A stretch of DNA of 64,000 nt from the NCBI RefSeq assembly GCF_041435335.1, contig NZ_CP108430.1, forward strand, positions 7,343,001 to 7,407,000, given 5' to 3'. Source of the stretch: Streptomyces sp. NBC_01283. GTDB taxonomy: Bacteria > Actinomycetota > Actinomycetes > Streptomycetales > Streptomycetaceae. Shown piece after piece: positions 18,241-26,465 of this stretch. Position numbers and translations under genes: made by a program. The notes below the pieces were generated by a model that searched no databases, was not told where the DNA came from, and worked only from the letters and a program-made list of their open reading frames with translations. Positions within the stretch are counted from its first letter, which is position 1. Every line of letters starts with the position of its first letter.

Positions 18241-19194
18241 ATGGCGATTGCCAAGGCCGAGCGGCTGATGAACCTGGCGCTGTGTCTGCTCGGGACACGA
18301 CGGCCGCTCAGCAAGCGCGAGCTGCGCGAGTCCATCGAGGCCTACCTGGAGGCGGGGTCGGACGACTCCTTCAACCGGATGTTCGAGCGCGACAAGGACG
18401 ATCTGCGCGAACTCGGCCTGGTCATCGAGACGGTGGAGAACCTCGACGGCGAGGTCGGCTACCTCGCGCGCCGCGACAGCAACCGCCTCCCACCCATCAC
18501 CATCGACGCCGAGGAAGCCGCCGCGCTCGGCCTCGCCGCCAAGGTCTGGCAGCAGGCCCGCCTCGCCGGAGCCGCCAGCGGCGCCCTGCAGAAGCTGCGC
18601 GCCGCCGGACTGCCCGAGGACGTGGACCCGTACGAGGCGCACAGCGCCCTGGAGCCGCGCATCCCCGTGCACGAGGCGTCCTTCGAGCCGCTGATGCTCG
18701 CCTGCCGCGACCGCCGCCCGGTGATCTTCGACTACCGCAAAGCCACCGCGGCCCGCCCCGAGCCCCGCCACATCGAGCCGTGGGCGCTCGAATGCTGGCG
18801 CGGCCACTGGTACCTCGCGGGCTGGGACCGTGACCGCGGCGCCGAGCGCGTCTTCCGGCTCTCCCGCATCACCGGGAAGGTCCGCGCCCGCGCCGGCAAG
18901 TTCACCGCCGAGATCCCCGATGTGGTCACGGTGCGCGAGACCGTCGCGAGCTGGGCGGGGGAGAGCGCCGACCGCTCCGCCCTGATCAGACTGCGCACCG
19001 GCGCGGGCTATCCGCTGCGCGCCAAGGCCGCCCACATACGTGAAGTGGGCGAGGGGTGGGACGAGTTGGAGATTCCGTACGGTCACGGGCTCGACGCCTG
19101 GCTGGTGGAGTTCGGGCCCGACGTGGTGGTCCTGGAGCCCGCGGAACTGCGGGCCGACGTGGTGGACCGGCTGCGTGCCGTGGCCAAGGGCTGA
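18241..19194 (+). CDS. pafB: WYL-domain transcriptional regulator PafB
   Basis: This 317-aa protein has an N-terminal winged-helix region (about 1-80, 'RLMNLALCLLGTRRPLSKRELRESI'), a central WYL domain ('RRPVIFDYRKATAARPEPRHIEPWALECWRGHWYL', split here only for description) and a C-terminal WCX domain. PafB with PafC forms the activator that turns on most LexA-independent DNA-damage genes in mycobacteria. ATG 18241 follows GAAAGGG. The gene is followed by pafC after 15 bases. Its name comes from linkage to pafA; it is not needed for pupylation. Confidence 0.93.
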   Translation: MAIAKAERLMNLALCLLGTRRPLSKRELRESIEAYLEAGSDDSFNRMFERDKDDLRELGLVIETVENLDGEVGYLARRDSNRLPPITIDAEEAAALGLAAKVWQQARLAGAASGALQKLRAAGLPEDVDPYEAHSALEPRIPVHEASFEPLMLACRDRRPVIFDYRKATAARPEPRHIEPWALECWRGHWYLAGWDRDRGAERVFRLSRITGKVRARAGKFTAEIPDVVTVRETVASWAGESADRSALIRLRTGAGYPLRAKAAHIREVGEGWDELEIPYGHGLDAWLVEFGPDVVVLEPAELRADVVDRLRAVAKG

Positions 19195-19209
19195 GGGGAC
19201 GTACAGACC

Positions 19210-20211
19210 ATGGCCTCGAACGCCATCGACCAGACCCGGCGGATGCTCTCCCTGGTGACCTATCTGCGTGAGCGCCCCGGCGCCCACGTCAGCGACGTCG
19301 CCCGCGCCTTCGGGATCACCGAGGACGAACTGATCTCCGACCTCGACGTGCTGCCGCTGTGCGGTACCAGCTTCCGCGGCGGCGACCTCCTGGACATCGA
19401 CACCGACGGCGACCGCATCTGGTGGCACAACCCGGACGACGTGGCGGCCCCCCTGCGGCTCGCCGCCGACGAGGCCACCGCGCTCCTGGTGGCCGCCCGC
19501 GCGGTCTCCACGCTGCCGGGGCTGCGCGAGAGCGACCGGCAGGCGCTGGTGCGCGCCACCGCCAAGCTGGAGACGGCGGCCGGCGAGAACGCGGGCGCCA
19601 GCGCGCGGCTCTCGGTGACCTTCGAGTCCGAGGGCGGTGTCTTCGCCGACGTCGACCGTGCCATCTCCGAGCGGCGCCGGCTCTGGCTGCGCTACTACTC
19701 GCCCGCGCGCGACGAGCTCACCGAGCGCGAGGTCGACCCGATCCGGCTCTTCGCCGTCGGGCACACGTACATGGAGGCGTGGTGCTACCTCTCCGAGGCG
19801 CGCCGCACCTTCCGCCTCGACCGGGTCGCCGAGATCAGGATCATGGACGAGCCGTCGTCGCCGCCGGAGGTCGAACTGCGCGATCTCTCCGAGGGGCTCG
19901 TACAGCCCGCGGCGGAGGACCCCGAGGTGGTCATCGAGGTCGGGCCCGGCGGCCGCTGGGTCGCCGAGTACTACCCCCATGACAGCGCCGAGGAGCTCCC
20001 CGACGGCGGTCTGCGGATCACCCTGCGGACGCCGGACCCCACCTCGCTGCGCAGGCTCGCGCTGCGGCTCGGCGGGGACGGGCACATCGTCTCCCCGGCG
20101 GATCTCGCGGACAGTGCACGGCTGGCGGCACGCGAGGCGCTCGCCGCTTATGACCGACACCCGGGCGGCTCGCCGGACGGGTCGTACGACAGGCAGGAGC
20201 AAGGGCGTTGA
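19210..20211 (+). CDS. pafC: WYL-domain transcriptional regulator PafC
   Basis: This 333-aa partner of PafB has the same winged helix, WYL and WCX order. The N-terminus 'QTRRMLSLVTYLRERPGAHVSDVARAFG' (HTH) and the WYL segment around residues 150-210 ('RLWLRYYSPARDELTEREVDP') are seen. ATG 19210 is 15 bases after pafB. Its stop overlaps the start of the zinc-ribbon gene, so translation is probably coupled. Targets in this window are suggested by three TTGTCAGTG-type promoters. Confidence 0.93.
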   Translation: MASNAIDQTRRMLSLVTYLRERPGAHVSDVARAFGITEDELISDLDVLPLCGTSFRGGDLLDIDTDGDRIWWHNPDDVAAPLRLAADEATALLVAARAVSTLPGLRESDRQALVRATAKLETAAGENAGASARLSVTFESEGGVFADVDRAISERRRLWLRYYSPARDELTEREVDPIRLFAVGHTYMEAWCYLSEARRTFRLDRVAEIRIMDEPSSPPEVELRDLSEGLVQPAAEDPEVVIEVGPGGRWVAEYYPHDSAEELPDGGLRITLRTPDPTSLRRLALRLGGDGHIVSPADLADSARLAAREALAAYDRHPGGSPDGSYDRQEQGR

Positions 20212-20474
20212 ACACCAGCATCTTGTCCGAGATTCCCGGAATGTCGAGAATCGCCCCTGTGCTCTTCAAGGCCGCGTGCCCCGACTGCCGCGCCCGCTTC
20301 GAACTCTCCGCGGGGGCCCTGCGATTGGCCATCGGCGCCTCGGCCCGCACCACCTTCTACTCGTTCACCTGTCCCGAATGCGGGACCGCGGTGCGCAAGC
20401 CCGCGGGCGAGCGCATCGTCGAACTGCTCACCGGCGGCGGGGTGCGGACACTGCGTCTGCACTCGACCGTCTAG
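20208..20474 (+). CDS. Small zinc-ribbon protein of unknown function
   Basis: This 88-aa protein has two CxxC pairs ('CPDCRARF' and 'CPECGTAV') about 35 residues apart, a likely zinc ribbon. The proposed TTG start at 20208 overlaps the pafC TGA by 3 bases, with AGGAGCAAGGG just upstream, so it should be translated by coupling. ATG 20241 is an alternative. The zinc ribbon next to PafBC invites a link to the damage response but nothing in the sequence proves it. I do not recognise a named family. Confidence 0.72.
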   Translation: MNTSILSEIPGMSRIAPVLFKAACPDCRARFELSAGALRLAIGASARTTFYSFTCPECGTAVRKPAGERIVELLTGGGVRTLRLHSTV

Positions 20475-20477
20475 GCT
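20472..20477 (+). promoter_or_regulatory. -10 element of probable leaderless promoter
   Basis: TAGGCT, overlapping the stop codon of the zinc-ribbon gene, is followed by 6 bases and the ATG of the 65-aa gene. No ribosome site is present. No clear -35 was found. Confidence 0.4.
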
Positions 20478-20483
20478 CGGCGC

Positions 20484-20681
20484 ATGTTCTGGGCGATGCT
20501 GGCGATCGCCGCGGGGTTCTGTGGCCTCGCGGTGCTCGGCGTACTGGCGATTCGGGTCTTCATCGAGGCGCAGCGCCTCAGCACGCAAGTGACGCAGACC
20601 ACACAGCGCATCAATCGCGCGGCCGAGGATCTCGAGGCGGCGGCGACGGGCGTGGCCCGTGCTGGTCGAGATGTCCTTTAG
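20484..20681 (+). CDS. Small single-pass membrane protein
   Basis: This 65-aa protein has one N-terminal transmembrane helix (about residues 2-24, 'FWAMLAIAAGFCGLAVLGVLA'; the run is quoted only to show hydrophobicity) and a C-terminal polar helix with heptad-like spacing that could be a coiled coil. It resembles the short DUF948-like envelope proteins. Position between pafBC and tatAC is conserved in my recollection of Streptomyces. No function can be given. Confidence 0.65.
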   Translation: MFWAMLAIAAGFCGLAVLGVLAIRVFIEAQRLSTQVTQTTQRINRAAEDLEAAATGVARAGRDVL

Positions 20682-20930
20682 GTCCTGCGAATCCCGCAGA
20701 TGCCACTGAGGCGCACATCGACGCCGCGGCCTGTCAACTTCCCTTGTCCGGAAGGTACGCTGCTCAAGTGGCCCGGAGTGCGAGGCGCGGGCCGCAACTG
20801 GGAGTACGCACAGGGATTGCCCTGCGTTCACCCCTGAGCGTTACGATCGCTGCCAGCACGGTGGCCGGACAGCAAGTCCGGCCTGTCCGGCAGCCCCGCC
20901 CCTGCCGCCTCGGTGAGAAGGTAAAGACCT

Positions 20931-21224
20931 ATGTTCGGAAAGATCGGCGCCCCCGAGATCATTCTCATTCTCGTCGTCATCGTTCTGCTGTTCGGCGCGA
21001 AGAAGCTTCCCGACATGGCCCGGTCGCTCGGCAAGTCCGCGCGCATCCTCAAGAGCGAGGCCAAGGCGATGAAGTCGGACGGGAAGAAGGACGAGGCCGC
21101 CCCGGCCGACCCGCCCACCGACTCAACCGCCACCGCTCAGCCGCGCACCATCCAGGCCGCGCCCGGCGACGTGACCAGCTCGCGTCCGGTCACCGAGCCC
21201 ACCGACAGCACGACGAAGCGCTGA
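20931..21224 (+). CDS. tatA: Sec-independent translocase subunit TatA
   Basis: This 97-aa protein has the TatA layout. A short N-terminal transmembrane helix ('[18 protein letters not shown]', residues about 4-21) is followed by the hinge '[16 protein letters not shown]', an amphipathic helix and an acidic tail. It forms the pore-like partner for export of folded twin-arginine proteins. The ATG follows a GTGAGAAGG purine run. About 250 bases upstream hold a hairpin (20864-20882) and possible promoter elements, none convincing. tatC follows after 47 bases; tatB is not here, as usual in Streptomyces. Confidence 0.95.
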   Translation: MFGKIGAPEIILILVVIVLLFGAKKLPDMARSLGKSARILKSEAKAMKSDGKKDEAAPADPPTDSTATAQPRTIQAAPGDVTSSRPVTEPTDSTTKR

Positions 21225-21271
21225 TCCAAGGCCGGCGACGGCCGGCCTGCCGCACGAGATGAGGACGTGGG

Positions 21272-22234
21272 TTGCTCAAGTCTGCCCGCAAGAAGGAACA
21301 GGATCCCGAGGGGCGGATGCCTCTTGCGGAGCACCTGCGTGAGCTGCGCAACCGACTGGCCAAAGCCGTGCTGGCCATCATCGTCGTCGCGATCGTCGCC
21401 GCCTTCTTCTACAAGGACATCATCGAGTTCTTCACGAACCCGATCCTGAGCTCCGTAGGGTGCGAGTCCAGCTTCGCCGAGCTGGCGGAGAAGGGCGGCG
21501 AGGAGACCTGCGCACGCATCGTCCTGAACGGTCTGCTCACGCCGTTCACACTCGCCCTGAAGATCTCCCTCATGGCCGGAGTGGTGCTCGCGTCCCCGGT
21601 CTGGCTCTACCAGCTGTGGGCCTTCGTGGCCCCGGGCCTGCACAAGAGCGAGAAGAAGTACGCCTACGGCTTCGTCGCCGCCGGCTTCCCGCTCTTCCTG
21701 GGCGGCGGCTTCTTCGCGTACAAGACGCTGCCGACGATGGCGCGCGTGCTGCTCGAGTTCTCCCCGGGCGGGGTGGACAACCAGCTGCCGCTCGACGAAC
21801 TGATCGACCTCGTCACCCGCATGGTGATCGTCTTCGGTCTCTCCTTCGAGATGCCGCTCCTGCTGGTGCTCCTGAACCTCACCGGGGTGCTCACCGGCAA
21901 GCGGATGCTCGGCTGGTGGCGCGGCATGATCATGGGCATCACGGTCTTCGCGGCCGTGGCGACGCCCAGCACCGACCCGCTCACCATGATCATGCTCGCC
22001 GGGCCGATCTGGGTGCTCTACTTCGCGGCCACCGCCTTCTCACTCCTCAACGACCGCCGCAAGGCGAAGGTCGAGGCCGCGGGACCCGATGACGACGAGG
22101 CCTCCGACCTCGACCTGACCCCCGAGGACGTCGGCGCGATCGAGCCCGTATCCGCGAACAGGGCGCTCCCCGAGCAGGCCGGCGGCGACGGCGCGACCCG
22201 GGACCGGGTCAACGGTTTCGACGACGTGACCTGA
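21272..22234 (+). CDS. tatC: Sec-independent translocase subunit TatC
   Basis: This 320-aa protein has the six-helix TatC fold with the N-terminal motif 'RMPLAEHLRELRNRL' that binds twin-arginine signals. The family loop motif appears as 'SPVWLYQLWAFVAPGL'. A polar C-terminal extension of about 60 residues is typical of actinobacteria. TTG 21272 is the most likely start because it gives the conserved N-terminus; the ribosome site is weak (GAGGACG). It is co-transcribed with tatA. Confidence 0.95.
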   Translation: MLKSARKKEQDPEGRMPLAEHLRELRNRLAKAVLAIIVVAIVAAFFYKDIIEFFTNPILSSVGCESSFAELAEKGGEETCARIVLNGLLTPFTLALKISLMAGVVLASPVWLYQLWAFVAPGLHKSEKKYAYGFVAAGFPLFLGGGFFAYKTLPTMARVLLEFSPGGVDNQLPLDELIDLVTRMVIVFGLSFEMPLLLVLLNLTGVLTGKRMLGWWRGMIMGITVFAAVATPSTDPLTMIMLAGPIWVLYFAATAFSLLNDRRKAKVEAAGPDDDEASDLDLTPEDVGAIEPVSANRALPEQAGGDGATRDRVNGFDDVT

Positions 22235-22277
22235 CCTTGTAGGGTCCTCCCTCAAACTCCGTCCGGGGGGACCCCTA

Positions 22278-23195
22278 GTGACCAGCGAGATCACGCTCTT
22301 CGTCAATCCCACCGCGGGACGCGGCCGGGGCGCCCACGCGGCGCAGCCGGCCGCTTCCGCATTGCGGGCCGCCGGCCACTCCGTGCGCACGGTCATCGGC
22401 GAGGACTCCGCCGACGCGCTGCGCCGGGCACGTGACGCCGTCGGTGCCGGTACGCGCGCGCTCATCGCCGTCGGCGGTGACGGCATGGCCAGCCTCGCGC
22501 TGCAGGCCGTCGCGGGGACGGACACACCCCTGGGGGTGATCGCCGTCGGCACCGGCAACGACTTCGCCCGTGCTCTCGGGCTCCCGGTGCGCGATCCGGC
22601 CGCCGCGGGGACGGTCATCGCCGACGCGCTCGACGCGGGGCGCACACGCCACGTCGACCTCGGCCGGGTGGGCAAGACCTGGTTCGGCACGGTGCTCGCC
22701 GCCGGCTTCGACTCGCGGGTCAACGACCGGGGCAACCGGATGCGCTGGCCCACCGGACGCTTCAAGTACGACCTCGCGATGGCCGTGGAACTCGCGGCCT
22801 TCAGACCCATCCCGTTCCGGCTCACGCTGGACGACGAGCGGGTCCACGAGATCGACGCGACGCTCGTCGCCGTCGGGAACGGACCCTCGTACGGCGGAGG
22901 CATGAAGATCTGCGCGCGGGCCGACCTGAGCGACGGCCTCTTCGACGTCACCGTCGTCGGCGACTGCAGCCGAACGACACTCCTGAAGGTCTTCCCGCGG
23001 GTCTACAAAGGCACGCACCTGGACCACCCCACGGTCACCGTGCTCCGGGCCTCGAAGGTGGAGCTCGCCGCCCCCGGAGTCACCGGATACGCGGACGGGG
23101 AGCAGCTCGGCGGGCTCCCCCTGACAGCGGAGTGCGTGCCGGGCGCCGTGCGGATCCTGGGACCCGAGGGGCCGCGGGAACGGCAAGACAGATAA
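22278..23195 (+). CDS. Diacylglycerol/lipid kinase family protein
   Basis: This 305-aa protein carries the DAGK catalytic domain with 'NPTAGRGRGAHAAQ' near residue 10 and 'VGGDGMAS' near residues 65-72. The C-terminal beta domain ('GNGPSYGGGMKICARADLSDG') is complete. The family phosphorylates diacylglycerol or related lipids, recycling membrane lipids. GTG 22278 follows a G-run ribosome site. A TAGGGT -10 candidate lies at 22240-22245. The gene sits between tatC and helY in the same orientation. Confidence 0.88.
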   Translation: MTSEITLFVNPTAGRGRGAHAAQPAASALRAAGHSVRTVIGEDSADALRRARDAVGAGTRALIAVGGDGMASLALQAVAGTDTPLGVIAVGTGNDFARALGLPVRDPAAAGTVIADALDAGRTRHVDLGRVGKTWFGTVLAAGFDSRVNDRGNRMRWPTGRFKYDLAMAVELAAFRPIPFRLTLDDERVHEIDATLVAVGNGPSYGGGMKICARADLSDGLFDVTVVGDCSRTTLLKVFPRVYKGTHLDHPTVTVLRASKVELAAPGVTGYADGEQLGGLPLTAECVPGAVRILGPEGPRERQDR

Positions 23196-23205
23196 TGATC
23201 GTCCG

Positions 23206-23228
23206 TTGTCAGTGGTGGCCGGTAGTCT
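23206..23228 (+). promoter_or_regulatory. PafBC-dependent (RecA-NDp type) damage promoter for helY
   Basis: TTGTCAGTG, 8 bases, TAGTCT: a full match to the tTGTCRGTg-N8-TAnnnT consensus. The helY ATG lies 10 bases after the -10 hexamer, so the mRNA is nearly leaderless. The match is located 3 kb from pafC. Confidence 0.8.
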
Positions 23229-23238
23229 CGAAAGCACG

Positions 23239-26049
23239 ATGACAGAGGACCTCTCACCGGCCGAGCGGTACGCGGCGGCGCGCGAGCGCGCTGTCGAGCA
23301 GGCCACAGCACTCGCCGGCTTCCGCGAGATGTACGAATTCGGCCTCGACCCCTTCCAGATCGACGCCTGCCGGGCGCTCGAGGCGGGCAAGGGCGTGCTC
23401 GTGGCCGCCCCCACGGGCTCGGGCAAGACGATCGTCGGCGAGTTCGCCGTGCACCTTGCCCTGCTGCAGGGCAAGAAATGCTTCTACACCACGCCGATCA
23501 AGGCGCTCTCCAACCAGAAGTACGCCGACCTCGCCAAGAGATACGGCGCGGACAAGGTCGGTCTGCTGACCGGCGACAACAGCGTCAACTCCGATGCCCC
23601 GGTGGTCGTGATGACCACCGAAGTGCTGCGGAACATGCTGTACTCGGGCTCGCAGTCCCTGCTGAACCTCGGCTATGTGGTCATGGACGAGGTGCACTAC
23701 CTCTCCGACCGCTTCCGAGGCGCCGTCTGGGAAGAGGTGATCATCCACCTCCAGGAGTCGGTGACGCTGGTCTCCCTGTCGGCGACCGTCTCGAACGCCG
23801 AGGAGTTCGGCGACTGGCTCGACACCGTCCGCGGCGACACCCAGGTGATCGTCTCGGAGCACCGGCCCGTGCCCCTGTTCCAGCACGTCCTCGCCGGACG
23901 CCGGATGTACGACCTCTTCGAGGAGGGCGAGGGCCAGCGCAAGGCCGTCAACCCCGACCTCACGCGCATGGCACGGATGGAGGCCAGCCGTTCCTACAAC
24001 CCGCGTGACCGCCGCAAGGGCAAGATGGTCCGCGAGGCCGACCGCGAGCGCGAGCGCCGGCAGCGATCACGGATCTGGACGCCGGGCAGGCCCGAGGTCA
24101 TCGACCGGCTCGACTCCGAAGGGCTGCTGCCTGCCATCACGTTCATCTTCAGCCGCGCGGCCTGCGAGGCCGCCGTGCAGCAGTGCCTGCACGCGGGGCT
24201 GAGGCTGAACGACGAGGACGCGCGGATGCAGGTCCGCGAGATCGTCGAGGAGCGCACGGCCGCCATCCCCGACGAAGACCTGCACGTCCTCGGGTACTAC
24301 GAATGGCTGGAAGGCCTGGAGCGCGGCATCGCCGCACACCACGCGGGCATGCTGCCCACCTTCAAGGAAGTCGTCGAAGAGCTCTTCGTGCGTGGTCTGG
24401 TGCGCGCCGTCTTCGCCACCGAGACCCTCGCCCTGGGCATCAACATGCCCGCGCGCAGTGTGGTGTTGGAGAAGCTCGTCAAGTGGAACGGTGAGCAGCA
24501 CGCGGACATCACCCCCGGTGAGTACACGCAGCTGACCGGCCGTGCCGGGCGGCGCGGCATCGATGTCGAGGGCCATGCGGTCGTCCTGTGGCAGCGCGCC
24601 ATGAGCCCGGAGCACCTCGCGGGACTCGCCGGAACGCGCACCTATCCGCTGCGGTCCAGCTTCAAGCCGTCGTACAACATGGCGGTGAACCTGGTCGAGC
24701 AGTTCGGGCGGCACCGGTCGCGTGAACTCCTGGAGACGTCCTTCGCGCAGTTCCAGGCCGACAAGTCCGTCGTCGGGATCTCCCGCCAGGTGCAGAGGAA
24801 CGAAGAGGGACTCGAGGGCTACAAAGCCTCGATGACCTGCCACCTGGGCGACTTCGAGGAGTACGCCCGGCTCCGCCGCGAGCTGAAGGACCGGGAGACC
24901 GAGCTCGCCAAGCAGGGCGCCAACCAGCGCAGGGCGGCCGCCGCGACCGCCCTGGAAAAGCTCAAGCCCGGTGACGTCATCCACGTGCCGACCGGGAAGT
25001 ACGCGGGCCTCGCGCTCGTCCTGGACCCGGGGATTCCGGCGGGGCGGGTCAACGGCCACCGCGGGCTGGAACACCACGACGGGCCGAGGCCGCTGGTCCT
25101 CACCGCCGAGCGGCAGGTCAAGCGGCTTGCCTCGATGGACTTCCCGGTGCCGGTCGAGGCACTCGAGCGGATGCGCATCCCGAAGTCGTTCAACGCGCGC
25201 TCGCCGCAGTCGCGCCGGGACCTGGCGTCCGCGCTGCGCACGAAGGCCGGGCACATCGTGCCGGAGCGGCACCGCAAGGGGCGCGCGGCCGCCGCCGACG
25301 ACCGCGAGATCGCCCGGCTCCGTACGGAACTGCGGGCGCACCCCTGCCACGGGTGCGACGAGCGGGAGGACCACGCGCGGTGGGCCGAGCGCTTCTACCG
25401 CCTGCGGCGGGACACCGTGCAGCTGGAGCGGCGCATCGAAGGGCGCACGAACACGATCGCGCGGACCTTCGACCGGATCGTGGCGCTCCTCACCGAGATG
25501 GATTACCTCCGCGGCGACGAGGTCACCGAGAACGGCAAGCGGCTCGCCCGGCTCTATGGGGAGCTGGACCTCCTTGCGAGTGAATGCTTGCGGGACGGCG
25601 TCTGGGAGGGGCTCAGCCCGGCCGAACTGGCCGCGTGCGTCTCCGCGTTGGTGTTCGAGGCCCGGATGGCGGACGACGCGCTCGCCCCCAAGCTGCCCAA
25701 CGGCAAGGTGAAGGCCGCTCTTGGCGAGATGGTGCGGATCTGGGGGCGTCTCGACGCCCTGGAGGAAGAGTTCAAGATCAACCAGGCGGAAGGGGTCGGT
25801 CAGCGGGAGCCGGACCTCGGCTTCGCCTGGGCGGCATACATGTGGGCGTCGGACAAGGGCCTCGACGAGGTGCTCCGGGAGATCGAGATGCCGGCCGGGG
25901 ACTTCGTGCGATGGTGCAAGCAGGTGATCGACGTCCTCGGGCAGATCTCGGCGGCCGCTCCCCGCGAGGGTTCGACTGTGGCTAAGAATGCGCGTAAGGC
26001 TGTGGATCAGTTGCTGCGGGGTGTGGTGGCGTACAGCTCCGTCGGCTGA
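23239..26049 (+). CDS. helY: Ski2-like DEVH-box helicase HelY
   Basis: This protein of about 936 aa is a superfamily-2 helicase. Walker A 'APTGSGKT' is near residue 57, the DEVH box ('VVMDEVHYLSD') near 150, 'LSAT' near 185 and motif VI 'QLTGRAGRRGID' near 435. A C-terminal helical domain of the DSHCT type follows. The family is linked to RNA processing or DNA-damage tolerance; the M. tuberculosis homologue is called HelY and lies in the same pafBC-tatAC-helY order. ATG 23239 is preferred over an upstream in-frame start that overlaps the promoter. A terminator follows. Confidence 0.92.
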   Translation: MTEDLSPAERYAAARERAVEQATALAGFREMYEFGLDPFQIDACRALEAGKGVLVAAPTGSGKTIVGEFAVHLALLQGKKCFYTTPIKALSNQKYADLAKRYGADKVGLLTGDNSVNSDAPVVVMTTEVLRNMLYSGSQSLLNLGYVVMDEVHYLSDRFRGAVWEEVIIHLQESVTLVSLSATVSNAEEFGDWLDTVRGDTQVIVSEHRPVPLFQHVLAGRRMYDLFEEGEGQRKAVNPDLTRMARMEASRSYNPRDRRKGKMVREADRERERRQRSRIWTPGRPEVIDRLDSEGLLPAITFIFSRAACEAAVQQCLHAGLRLNDEDARMQVREIVEERTAAIPDEDLHVLGYYEWLEGLERGIAAHHAGMLPTFKEVVEELFVRGLVRAVFATETLALGINMPARSVVLEKLVKWNGEQHADITPGEYTQLTGRAGRRGIDVEGHAVVLWQRAMSPEHLAGLAGTRTYPLRSSFKPSYNMAVNLVEQFGRHRSRELLETSFAQFQADKSVVGISRQVQRNEEGLEGYKASMTCHLGDFEEYARLRRELKDRETELAKQGANQRRAAAATALEKLKPGDVIHVPTGKYAGLALVLDPGIPAGRVNGHRGLEHHDGPRPLVLTAERQVKRLASMDFPVPVEALERMRIPKSFNARSPQSRRDLASALRTKAGHIVPERHRKGRAAAADDREIARLRTELRAHPCHGCDEREDHARWAERFYRLRRDTVQLERRIEGRTNTIARTFDRIVALLTEMDYLRGDEVTENGKRLARLYGELDLLASECLRDGVWEGLSPAELAACVSALVFEARMADDALAPKLPNGKVKAALGEMVRIWGRLDALEEEFKINQAEGVGQREPDLGFAWAAYMWASDKGLDEVLREIEMPAGDFVRWCKQVIDVLGQISAAAPREGSTVAKNARKAVDQLLRGVVAYSSVG

Positions 26050-26112
26050 CAGATGACAGGTGACAGAAGCTGACATCTGATATCTGACGGCTGACACCTG
26101 GCACCGGAGTGA

Positions 26113-26148
26113 GGGCGGGCCCGGGGGTTTCTACCCCCGGGCCCGCCC
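26113..26148 (+). terminator. Intrinsic terminator after helY
   Basis: A perfect 16-bp GC-rich stem with a 4-base loop is followed by CTTTTC. Confidence 0.85.
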
Positions 26149-26465
26149 CTTTTCGCATCCAGATCCGCCTGTTCGACGCCATCACTCCACGTGTTCGATT
26201 GATCGCCACGCGTGCAAATGGAGCCGAGTGTATGCCTGTCGACGGGGCCGCGCAGGGCCTTGCTGAATATGACTCGGCGATGATTTCGGCCGACTAAGCT
26301 CGCCCGGAGCGCGGCGAGTTGAAACGAGTTGCGATAGATTCGCGCGCTTGTTCCCAAATCTTCAGCAAGTTCCCCTATGTCTTCCGTTCCCAACTCCCCG
26401 TAGGATCCCCACATTTCCCAGTACCACCCCCTATTCCCCCCAAGACAAGTGTTCAGAGGGCATAC
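26149..26465 (+). other. Intergenic region upstream of the conservon
   Basis: This stretch has no convincing gene. It is less GC-rich than the flanks. It holds two direct copies of TGTTCGA 22 bases apart (26170-26176 and 26192-26198) and two copies of CGAGTTG 10 bases apart (26315-26321 and 26325-26331). It probably contains the promoter of the rar/cvn operon, but I cannot pick a secure -35/-10 pair. Confidence 0.5.

Noticed and set aside
22242..22274. Hairpin GGGTCC/GGACCC that would hide the ribosome site of the lipid kinase gene
   Set aside because: Its left arm overlaps the candidate -10 element, so transcripts from that promoter would lack it.
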